The notes under the pieces are model-generated. The model searched no databases. It worked only from the letters and a program-made list of their open reading frames with translations, and had not been told where the DNA came from. This document shows positions 32,111 through 43,023 of a stretch of 64,000 nucleotides of DNA, one piece after another. The stretch's first letter is position 1. Every line of letters starts with the position of its first letter. The position numbers and the translations under genes are program-made. Origin of the DNA: Mesostigma viride (taxonomy: Eukaryota; Streptophyta; Mesostigmatophyceae; Mesostigmatales; Mesostigmataceae); NCBI GenBank assembly GCA_009746045.1, contig RPFO01001512.1, positions 21,001 through 85,000 of the forward strand, written 5' to 3'.

Positions 32111-35100
32111 TGAGAGCTAGGGAGGGAGCCGGCGATCACTGCCGGCTGCGCACGGGCCGGGCTGGGGTGCGGAGCTTATAGCGGTGAGCCGGCGACGGTC
32201 TTCAGTGAGCTGCATGGAAGTAGCTGCACAGGATAGCGAGGCGATGGCTGCATGTCGGTGCTCTGGCCGGGCGATCGAGGAACCTCTCCACGTACGTTCT
32301 CGTCGGAGACGGGCCCACTGGGCCCAAGGAGCTTGCAGTTCCTGTGCTAAGACTGCCACAGTACGTCTGAAAGTGCCAAAAAACACCCATCTTACTCCTC
32401 CTAGCTGCACTAATATTCTGATGATGGTCAAACTTGTTGGCTGGCTTCTCCATGGTACCCAGATTTACTGTGCCAAGTCACACCTTGGTTGGCCACTTGG
32501 TGCTCACAGAATGGTGACGTCCAAAAGCATAAAAAACGCCAAAATTGCCTGTTTTATTCATAATTAATTCCACAAACAACACAATTAATGTCGTTTTGAC
32601 CTGGAAATGGGCAGACACATTAAATATAACATATGCAGCTCAAGTACTAAGTTGCACCCGAAATAGAGATGGGATGGCCAGAAATTATGCTGTCAACCGT
32701 CACAAATACGGTCATTTGGAGCATTTTATGGATCATTAAATGCACCCAACAGTGCAAATGAGCTCAGATTAAGCTGGAAGTAAGCAAACACTTGCAACAT
32801 CTGCAGGCTGGCTGCAAAGTTGCACCTTGATTGAACACCAACTAGTTACATGATTCTGCTGTCACGCGTCACTCTCGCGCAAAATTTGGATATATAATGC
32901 ACCACAGGTAGCGCAAATGAGTTCAGACAGAGCTGAAATTTTTAATGCAATTTAAATAGAGCATGCTGAACATGATTGCCAAGTATTACCTCAGTCACAC
33001 CACAGATGACGATGTGTCACAGTGACACGTGACAGCAGCCAACATCATATAATATTTCCTTACAAGTTCATACCCCATAACAGTACGAGCTGAGGTAAGG
33101 TTGAACTCCAACTTGGTTATCTCCACCCATACATGTGGCATGCACTTCATCATGGAAATACATGAACAGTTGTCTCTTTGATACATCAATAGTATTAACT
33201 ACCAACATTCCAATGGTGGGGCGTGTTGAGAGAGAGCAACTAGTTGGCAAGTCAAATAGTGGTTCGAAGCAAACATGGCTGCACACTACATTTGCTTGCA
33301 GTTGCTATCTAACATCTCTAGCACATTAACTAGCCAGCTAGCTCGCATGCCAAACAATCTTCTAAAGGTGCATGGGCATTTTTTTATGTGTTGTTCATCG
33401 TGCACCCTGGACTACATCCTAGTGAAGCATGGATCCTAGTGAAGCATGGATCCTAGTGAAGCATGGATCCTAGTGAAGCATGGGCTATGCACGGCAGATG
33501 GAGGATGTGGCCATGGGCATGCCATGAGCAGATGCCAGCGAAGGTGCTGGCAGCAGGCAGGTCAGGCAGCAGTAGTGGGATCTAGTGATGCAGAAGAGAG
33601 TGGCACATGTGGTAGAAAGTAATGCAGATGGCAGTAGTATGGCCAGTGGCACGAGGCAGCGATCATGAAGGCTATCGTTATGCAGATAGACGTTATGGTC
33701 TAGCCTTGAGGTTATGTTGCTACTGCTGCATGATGGAAGGGAAATTTATGTGGCAGGTGGCACGGTACAGCCAACAGTGGTGTAGTGTGCAAACCAACTC
33801 ATTGGGGTGGGCTTGTGGTGAAAGCTCTCCATTCAGATTTCCGTGGCAACACACCAGGTCATGATATTCTGTGGTGCTGGCAAGTGGTAGTGACAGATTG
33901 ATCATGCCAGTGATTGATAGCAATGGTGAGCAGTAGGGTGCCTTCTTTGATACTACTGGCATTATCTGTTGTGCCAGGTGCCAGCTATGTCAGCTGCCGA
34001 TGCTGCTAAATGTGGCCCCAGTTTCTGGTGCTACGATAGAAGAGATGAAGAGGGCCGGCAGGAACTTGTGGCTGCAATCACGATCAAGGCTGCGATGGGC
34101 GAAGTCAATATGGCAGATTGTGGCAGCAATGGTGCAGGGCCTGGCGTTATCGTTAATGGCAGATTCCATACTGAGTTGTAGGGACACTGCCAGCAGTTAC
34201 ACCAACAGGCGAGACTCATGGTGGTGGACGTTGCTCCTGGTGGGAGTCTATAATATCTGTCACATGGGTATGCGCACACGATGCACCTGGTGGTCCTCCA
34301 TGCTAACGACAGGAATGTTGGTATTGCTATGCAATCGTGGCACTGCTAACAACGGCGTAACAGTGGTAGGTGTGTTGGGGTGGTGGGGAGTGATGTGGCA
34401 GTGGTGTGGCAGCAAGCACTTTGGTAATCGTTATTGTGATGTTGTTGTGAGCCCGTAGAAGGTGTCCTGGTGAGATTCATGCCTCTTACGCAATGCTGTA
34501 AGCCCATTGTGCACTCTGTTGTGCCCGCAACAATATTCATCATCATAGGCAGCAACCATATCAAAGACAAATCAGCCCCCTTCCATGTATAGTACTTAAT
34601 TCTCAGCCTGCTTCAACATATCTGAATGTAACAAGGGCAATGAATCCTGGGTTTCCCAAGGCAGCAACAACATCTGCGCACTTCACATACCTGGGCTCCC
34701 CCCTGGTTTCTTCGTGCCTCCCAGCCCCAGATCAGAACACGCCGCCCATCATTGATAAACATGGTGCATTATAATCTGGCCAAGGAAAGAGGTTGAAATA
34801 CTTACCAACAGGTCCGCTAAAGTGGAGCCCCAGCAGCGTGTTGTATGGCCTGTGAAAGCTGGATAAGCTCCAGGGTTGCACATCAACACACCTATATGTG
34901 CTGACTGTTGAATACAGGACATGTACCTTCTGTTTGTTGCCTTCAGGCTCAGCTTCCTACGCCATGAATTACACTTGGAAGAATGAACAGGCGCACATCA
35001 CGCTGTTTGGGGAGGCTGGCCATGGCTTACGTCTCCCTCTCGAGCAGCGATGCTTGACGAGGCGTCCGGCGTAACATGAACGAGGCGCTTTCACGAGCCT

Positions 35101-37524
35101 CGGGGAAAGAGACAGGCAGAAAATCTGGAAGGGGAACGGGGCTGGCTTCACCCTACCTTGGATCCGGATGCCGAAAAAGCAGGTTCCACTGTACAGCGTC
35201 GACTCAACCAGCGCAATGCGTATTCATGCTTCATTTCGCAACGATCGCAGGCGATATTCAGTGATGAGCGCAGGTCTACACTACAGAGCCAGCAAAAAAT
35301 CAGGCTGGGCTTCGCTCTAGAAGTTGTTGAAGCGCCCTGCGCAAATGGGATGACAAAAATGAAAGAAACGAGGGAGTGGCATATTTTTACGTGCGTTGCC
35401 ATGATCAGCCCCGCACGCACCCTCCCGGCAGTTCCAACTGCTGCGGCAACGAGGCATTTACAATGGCAGTCGTTTTAACAAAAAGTTTTTCGGTCAAAAT
35501 TTTTTGAATTAGTCATAGAATCGTGCGAGCGGCTTACCTTGAACTACACTGTCGCCGTTTTCGATAAGTTTCCGGTGTGACTTTTTGGGGGTCCACTGCA
35601 AAATGCAGCGGACCTGACCCGACCTCGCGAAAATGCCCGCCCTTTTTCTGTTTTCCTGAAAAAATGGACCGATTTCTTTAGGATAAAAAAATATCTACGT
35701 GAAGTAGATGAGTTATGAAGGCTCAAAATCAATTCGCTGTCCGTAATGTGTTCTCAGGACGGTCGCTAGGATTTTCACGGCCGCCATGGGTGCTGCGTGA
35801 CTTTTTGCCTCGTCGTCACCTTCCCGCCCACCAGATTTTCGGGATCTCGCGCCAATTTGGTGACGGAGTAAGATGGTCGTTTTTGGCGGGGCTCGGACCG
35901 TTGTCGCGCGTCTAGACTATTTCGGCGCATTCTTCCTTTATGTCAGTCAGGGCCAGCCATGCAGCGAAGGAAAGATTAGAATTCGTGGCTTAATTGGGAG
36001 GAAAGAAACTTCACCATTTGTGGTCGTGGCAGGGTTTCTTGTGGCTCAGGCCGCTCTGGTGAGGTGCTTGACAATGGCTTTGCCGGCGATGGGTTGATTG
36101 CGGGCCTGGCCAGACGGCTGGGCAAGGACGATGGCGAGTGGGTTGGGCTGAGAGCCGGAAAGCTCCTTTTCCAAACCTCGTTTTGCTTTTGGAGTACGTC
36201 GTCACACTTCACAGCTGCAGTGTCACGTGCGTAACTTTTTCGATACTGCGTTTCAGCCGTAACCGATTATAAACTGGCGAGACTGTGCGTAAAGGCGCAT
36301 CGAGTCTGGCGAGTGCGTAGTAAAGGCGCATCGAATGCAAGCATGATCTTAAGCAGACAACCAGCGCAGGCCAGAAATCGGGAGAATCAAGCATGATCTT
36401 CAGGACTGAATTTGGGGCTCAGACTGCGACGCAAAAGATCTGAGCTCCGCTGTCAGCCATACCGCCGTCAGCCATTTTATTATGTGACGCCGCACGGGCC
36501 TGCGCCTCCAAGGGCTAAGCTAAGGCTATGGACTTATGCTCACGTGACGCAGTCGCGGGTCTATTAATTAATTAATGGAGCCTTGCACTCGAATATTAGT
36601 CCGTCTCTATCCTCGGCGTCCCGACTACTCCAAGAGCGCCGCACCCGGCAGAGCTCTACTGCATGCGCGCGCTCTTCCTCTTGTCACCCATGCATACCAT
36701 CCGACACCACCGCCCGCGTCTTTGCCGGCCATCTTGCCCGCACTGTCAGGACCATGTGAATACCGATGCCGCATGGGCCGGCCCTGCGGGCGGGCTTATA
36801 GGACGCAACCAACCAGGAAGACACCTCCTCCCGAATATGGCAGGGTCACCCTGTTGTCCCGGCGTCGCAATTAACCCACTTGCGAACTTGCGCGCGCCCC
36901 GCCGGCACGTACAACGCGGCGCAACGTTGCCCGATGTAGGGTACCCGGGCCTAGATGTAGACACAACTGCTTGAGGATGCAGGGCTTCTCGGTGACTAGT
37001 GATCTGTACTCAGTGCCCGCATGATGAACAACCTGGAGCAATGCAGGGCTGCATGCCGTCTGCGATAAGCACCTTCTCGAGGGGCATGCTCCTGTTTTCT
37101 CCCCACGGTCCCCACGGCCCATTGCAGTAGCACGCGCAGGGTAGAAGCCCGCAGGCGGGAGGTTATTGCATGCCCCTGAGGATAGCCACTACACTACCGG
37201 TTCCGGGATCTGCAATTACAGACTATCAGATGATCACCATAAACTGCCGCCGACAGCTCGAAGATGAGGATTCCCTTTCTAGTGACTATGTCACTGGTTG
37301 GCCGGCCGGGCATGATGCAGACGATATTTGTAACTTTCGTGTACGTGATTATTTTCCAATGAGCCTTAGCATAGTACTCGATCCGTGGCATGCCCACTGC
37401 GCATGGCACATGCATGGCACGCGCAAGGTTTCATCTTACCATTCACTCATATATCCATCATCCTGCATGAACGACCCGAAAACGCGGAAACGGGTAGCTG
37501 GTCCGGCAGGCTCGAGCTACCAGC
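32111..37524. other. Repeat-rich intergenic region without clear genes
   Basis: Reading frames here are short and show no family resemblance. Visible structures include a 17-bp direct repeat with four units (TAGTGAAGCATGGATCC, about 33420-33484) and short TTAA runs near 36564. The base composition is more AT-rich than in the flanking genes. Splice-like signals on the minus strand at 35024-34690 do not build a long frame. Confidence 0.45.
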
Positions 37525-37900
37525 CATTAATTAATTAAACTCTTGCTCCCGTTGGGGAGTCACGGGAGCATTAACCCCGATGGAATATGGATGGATGGAT
37601 GGATGGATGGACGGATGGGTATACACGCAATCCTACCGGTCTAATAAGCTATCTATGTACATGCTAATAATCTACATGCACTATCTACATGCTATCTTCA
37701 AAACAATCCTATTCTATATCTATATGGCCATGTATGCCTACGTGATGGGCCCACAGCAGACCTTGCAATAGCTGTAGCAGTTATGAGTCATGCTTAATTG
37801 CCCATGCAGAGCTAGAGTTACTCTCTGCTGAGATGCCATGCACCAGCTATAGCTAGCCTAGCCATACATCATATATTAATTGAGAATGATAAGCTACGGA
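37525..37900 (-). mobile_element. Composite SINE-like unit plus family B fragment
   Basis: 37525-37770 on the minus strand is the same SINE-like unit as 6751-6945, ending in the shared hairpin and a TTAA tail. It also has a (GGAT)n run at 37583-37613. About 37790-37870 resembles family B 3' UTR in the opposite orientation. The pair is therefore an inverted version of 6297-6945. Confidence 0.45.
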
Positions 37901-38955
37901 GGTGAGTGGGGCATGCAACATTATGAATTAACCCGGAAAAGAAGAACAACCGGCTTAAGAAATTAATAGGAATCTGACACGGGCATCCAAGGATCACGCC
38001 AGCTGCACATGCGAGGTACAAGTCCACAACTACATCACAAAACTAGAACACGCAGCAACATCGCTGCCGGCCCACCACCATGCAGGCCTGGGAGGGATCT
38101 AGAGTCTGTCCGCATGGGTCGCGAGAAAGTCCGCCCGGGTGCGGCGGAATAACACATCAGCCGGCCACGGTGCGAGTTAGGGCGAGTGACAGGCGCTGCC
38201 GCCAATAAGTAGGACCACGTGCGGGCAGACCACGGGGCGGCCTGACCCTCGAGGTTAAGGTGCATGGTCTTCACGGCGCTGGCAGCACTCGTGGAAAAAC
38301 TCTGCTGTCAGTTGGGGCCCATGGCCCCGAACTCCTCAAGGACAATCGAAGGGGATGACCCGGTGGGGCCCCACATTGCCGTACTAAGGAGGCAAACTTG
38401 TCGCGCGCTCAGCCACAGCGGCAGCAGCGCCGGCATCCACAGCCGCCTGGAGGATGTGGCGACCGGAGAGCGGCCGAGCCACGGAGACATCGATGAGCAG
38501 GTGGCAACCCTGCCCGTCATCATAGTCAAGCACGGTAATGTACGTCGGGGCGGTGTCCTGGTTGGGTGAGTAGAGCTAGGGCGGCCCCATCCGCGTCCTC
38601 GCGCACTTGATGGTGGAGTGGGGAAAGACCAACCGAACCATGGCACACACCACCCGGAGGAGAGCGGTATGGAGATAGAGGAACCAGTTCTGGTTCGATC
38701 TACATATATCGTCCAGACAGAGTTGTCTCAGTTCATCTTCCACCCCATGTGTCATGCAGGCCTTCGATCGACCTATAGGCCATCTCCCCAAGGCGCCCCA
38801 GCGTGCATGATCAGGATGCATGATCCATCATGGTGGTGCAGGTGACAGTTTACATTCTCCACCTGCACTGGCTGTAGCCCAGACTGTATTAAAACCCCAT
38901 AGATGCCCCTTCCTACTAAGGGCTATGTGTTACATATGCTCCCCACGGAGCTAAG
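37901..38955. other. Intergenic spacer
   Basis: No gene or repeat was identified with confidence. A minus-strand frame of 112 codons near 38308-38646 has no recognised similarity and a composition typical of chance frames in GC-rich DNA. Confidence 0.35.
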
Positions 38956-39181
38956 TTAGGTCGATATGGTGCGGAAACCTTTTGCCACTCGGCTTAATTC
39001 TAAGGTTCCGCACAATATTACCAGCGATAACCACTCGCTGGTACACTCAATCAAGCGGCACTGATGCCGGCATGCATGAACTTGATTGTACCAGCGAGTG
39101 GTTATCGCTGGTAATATTGTGCGGAATTGCTTAGAAGCCGTCGGAGTGGCAAAAGGTACGTTCTGTACAATATTGACCTAA
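38956..39181. mobile_element. Fold-back (MITE-like) element with nested hairpins
   Basis: Ends TTAGGTC and GACCTAA bound about 100-bp inverted arms. A 39-bp core of the arms (39006-39044 and 39088-39126) is perfectly complementary. Each arm contains its own small hairpin, ACCAGCGA with TCGCTGGT around a 7-base loop. There is no coding capacity. The target duplication is unclear, with TA a possibility. Confidence 0.75.
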
Positions 39182-39584
39182 CTACGAGCCGATTTTACCC
39201 CGACTAGGTTGTCCCCAGTTCACAAATTAACAAATTAACAAGTTGTCACTAGTCAGTGACGCCGGCGGACTACCTGCGGACTGAGCACTTGACGCGGAGT
39301 CGCCGGGCGACAAGTTCCGTAACTTACCAAACTCGCCCCCTGTTGCCGCCGCACCCATTTCTACTCAGTCTTTTCGTCACATGGCTTGCGTTGGGTTCAT
39401 CGACGAGCATCGACGCTCATCGACGGTGCAATCTGACGGCGGAGAATAAGTTCGCCGCGGCACAGCGCGACGCCGAAAGGCTCTTTTCCATGTACAACGT
39501 GAGATGCAAAGCCTGCATTGAGCGCTGACCGGACATGCATTCCGTCCAACACCCTCGCACAGTACTACCAGTCGACCGCATTAA

Positions 39585-40704
39585 ATTAAATTAAACTAAA
39601 TTAAATTAAATTAATTAAATTAAATTATTAAATTATAACATGCCTCCATTGGGAGATCATGTAGCACATATTCCATGATGGATGGGTGCCGGGGGTGGAG
39701 GAAGCCGCGTAATCGAACTATCCTAACTCTAAGCTATCTTGTCTAGAAAATCGATCCTAACTACACTACTCATCAAAACGCCTCCTCCTCTTGGGGGGAG
39801 GGGGCTTGCCCACAGCCGGTCGGGCGTGTGAGCCTTGACAATCTTCTGCCACCGCGTCTTGTCCTGCATGGCAGTCCAAAGACGGGAGAGAGAGTGGATG
39901 CGGTTCTCAAACTGGGCTGGGACCACTAGGTCGTCCAGCAACATCTGGATGTAGTTCGTGACAGGTTTCCCTACCCTTTTGGGAATGCCCTTGGGGCCAG
40001 GCCAGGTCAGAATGTGTCGCCCTGGCTGGCCAAGCCGCTGGGGGCCGGCCAGACCAAGGGCGGTGTCGACCTGGCTGGTGCGAGCAAGGTGTCCTACAAT
40101 GCTATCCTACGCTGCCTAATCTCGTCCGAAATACGAGGCATACCATGATACAAAGACTCTGATGACGGGCGCTTGGAAAACCCTACGTTAAGGACCTGTC
40201 GGAGCATCCTGTAAACCGTGCCGTTGAGCCTAGCTGCCAGTTTGGGTGTGATTGTCCACGCCTCGGCGCCATTATGTGAGCACCGTGAGGACGAGGACCT
40301 TGAAGAGCATGCGCTTGCAGTGCTCGCCCAGGCCCTTCGAGCGCCAGTAGGTGTTGAGCGAACGGAGCCTGGCCCAGGCCAGGCCGATGCGGGTGTCCAC
40401 ATCGTCTGCGGTGTCAGGAAGCCAACTCCCCAACAGTTTGAAGCGATCGCGGAACGGGACCTCCGTCCCGTCAAGCAGGTGCGGCAGCGGTGGTGTACTG
40501 GAGGCCCCAATCACCATCGCCTGCAATGTGTGAGTGTTGAAAGCGGCAAGGGCCAAGGATGCCTGCTGGCCCACCAGGGGAGAACGGCGATGGATGATGG
40601 AGGTGGATGCGGCGGGGGGTGGAGGTGGGGGTGGAACGGAGGGGGGAAGGGAAGCGGAGGAAATAGTGCTTTTCATTGCATTTATTTTGTCCTGCAAGCG
40701 TAGG
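39585..40704 (-). mobile_element. 5'-truncated LINE with ORF2 C-terminus
   Basis: On the minus strand it encodes the end of ORF2: EVPFRDRFKLLGS, RIGLAWARLRSLNTYW, then GAEAWTITPKLAARLNGTVY, PRISDEIRQRRIA, LGQPGRHILTWPGPK and WTAMQDKTRWQKIVKAHTP. A short 3' UTR, a hairpin-like CTCCCAATGGAG and a long TTTAA/TTAAA tail (39639-39585) follow. It is flanked by 15-bp direct repeats AGTCGACCGCATTAA at 39570-39584 and 40705-40719, a clear target duplication. Frameshifts are present, including one in LTYGAEAW near 40275. Confidence 0.8.
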
Positions 40705-40719
40705 AGTCGACCGCATTAA

Positions 40720-41296
40720 TTAATTGTGTTCAGCCCGTCTCACGGTGCGAGACTGAACAAGTCTCGCGTGCAGACACGTGTGTAGTACTCCTACACACAG
40801 ATCTCGAGTGATTTATCTAGTACCAAATCCGAAAGGCTTGCATCACTCCCCGGACAGGAGAACTTTTGCGGATGACTGTAGGTGTAAGTTGGCGATGCCA
40901 TGGTAACCGGAGACGTCCGTCCTATAGTCAGCAAAATTGGTGCGAGAGGTCCCCAGTTCGATTCCGGTCGGATTCCTTTGCAGATCGCGTTTTTCCGCGT
41001 TTTCCGCGGCCCGGCACTGAACGCAAATGGTTTTCACCTTTGCGGAATGCCTGATCAGAATATGGCTTTTAATACATCCTAGGCTACTTCATGCAAGGGT
41101 GGGAATGTAAGCTACCCTTGCTCTAGGTGCACCAGGGCACCCGCACCACCATGCTGTCTCAGGTTCAACCCGCCTAAGGGGGGGATCCTGGCACGGGGGA
41201 GGAAGATCATCATGGCTATACAAGGGCTAGGGCATGGCTTCTCGGCAGAGAGCATCTCTCTGCATAGGCATAGCATGGCTAAATTCTTAATGCAAC
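40720..41296 (-). mobile_element. SINE-like composite inserted at the same target
   Basis: On the minus strand it starts with family B 3' UTR sequence (41296-41057). A unique stretch follows, then a hairpin (GTTCAG and GTCTC arms, 40727-40757) and a short TTAATT tail. AGTCGACCGCAT occurs on both sides (40705-40716 and 41297-41308), so this copy appears to have inserted at the site later reused by the LINE to its left. Confidence 0.55.
40885..40985 (+). other. tRNA-derived relic
   Basis: A B-box-like GTTCGATTCC lies at 40956-40965 within AGGTCCCCAGTTCGATTCCG, typical of the T arm of a tRNA. An A-box-like TGGCGATGCCATGG lies at about 40890. The T stem and acceptor stem do not pair well, so it is not a functional tRNA gene. 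It may be a SINE head. Confidence 0.35.
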
Positions 41297-41308
41297 AGTC
41301 GACCGCAT

Positions 41309-43023
41309 CTCTGCCTTTTAACCGTCGAATGCGCAATCGATTTAGAAAGTCGAAACGTATCCGCGACACTTCCGCGACTTCAGTACTTTCCGTCGCCCTT
41401 GACATGTTTTCGTACAATACTACAAATTCACGCCAATCGCAATTCGCCTCTAAACATATATCTCGATAGAGTCATGCCTCTTATTTAATTTCAAGGTACC
41501 TCTTAATTAATCTCGGCCCCCGCCTTCCGCTAATGTGCTAATTTGCTAAAAAGGAGCCAATTTTACCCCGACTAGCTATGTTCTTAATTAATTAATTATT
41601 TAATATCTATATGGCTACCGGCGCCATGGTCTGGATTCTCCAGATATTTCTGGCCTGCGCTGGTTGTCTCGAATTGATAGGTAGGCTGATCAACGCATAG
41701 CCATATTGTTTTTCTTTGTTACATGTTTATGGATCAACGAACATGTGGTCCACCTCCATTCAATTTCAACTTCATACTGGATGACGTTAATTCAACCAAA
41801 TTAATGCAAGCAAGAGAGCTAGACTTATTACGAGTCTAACTTAGTCTGGATGACGACTAAGTTGTTCTAACAGACTTTTCGAGACCGTCCCGGAGATATC
41901 GCCCAAAGCCCGGGGGGGTCCCATTGGCCATGGGGGGGGGGAGAGGTGGTGGGTCAGAACCCCCCACGTACCCCGAAGATTTACGAGCTAGTGTGTGTGT
42001 ACATGTGGTGGTGGTGGGGTGTTCCCCCCCCCCCCCCCCCCCCCCCCCCCAACTCCCCCTGGGGCCCGTTACCTTTGCCGCCCATCTTTTTCCCGCCCAG
42101 GATTTTCCGCCCAGGCTTTGCCGCCTAGGTTTGTCGCGAATATGCTGGTAGGTTGTGATAACAGAAGGCTCGAGCTACCATGGTCCAGACGGATTCTTGA
42201 TCCAGATTTAAGGCTGCAGCTGTAGCCTGTACTGGTTGTCCAATCATTTCAATACGTAGCATACGTACAGATCGAGGTCGCGCGCGATTAAATTCTTGCC
42301 TCAGCCTCGGCCGTACTCCTTCATACTACAATATAACCTTGCATGCATGCACAGTGCATTGATGCACATGTTCCTGCATTATATTGTGCCTGCATGCAAA
42401 AGGCATGGAGGCACATAGCGATGATTCAGTAGTTCGCAGTTGGCGCTGGAGAAGTATGCGTGCAACATGTCTAGAACAACTATGCCTGGACGCATGTATA
42501 GTTCTTCATGACAATCCCCATGATATAGAAACTGACATACAGATTCGATTCAAGAAAAAAGAAATAAAAGAAAAATCACAAAAGTATATTTACACGAGAG
42601 AGAATTTGACATGCATGGCTGCAACAGCCTTGTTCGCGAACTAAGAAGCTGTTGTCTGAATCTCTCCAGTCAAAGGAAAAAAAAAAAGCTCCAGCTCGAA
42701 TCCAACATGTAAGCCATTGGCTGTTTACAAACAGAAAATGGCACTTCTATTTCCCTCATATTCTACCCCCCTGTCCCCATCCCCGTTTCCATCCCTGTTC
42801 CCGTCCCTCTTTCCTCTATACACATGGTTTGTAGTTTCCCCAGGCTGGGCTGCATCCTCGAAGCATACAATCCCCAAACGAAAAATAACAGTATACTAAG
42901 CAATGAGCTAACAGTAGTAGTATCAAGATAAATCCCTGGGCCCCATTACGATACAGATGGGTGGCAGTAAAGACCCTGACCCTGCCCTAAGTCAGTGCCT
43001 CTGCATATTGCCATGCTGCACCC
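41309..43023. other. Intergenic spacer with C-run
   Basis: No gene is visible. It contains a long C homopolymer (about 42022-42050) and short TTAA runs. It also has a copy of a dispersed repeat at about 41622-41665, with a second fragment at 42165-42186. The right part is the 3' flank of the HSP20 gene. Confidence 0.4.

Noticed and set aside
41924-42225. Proline-rich frames around the C homopolymer
   Set aside because: They come from the C-run, with no similarity and no splice context.
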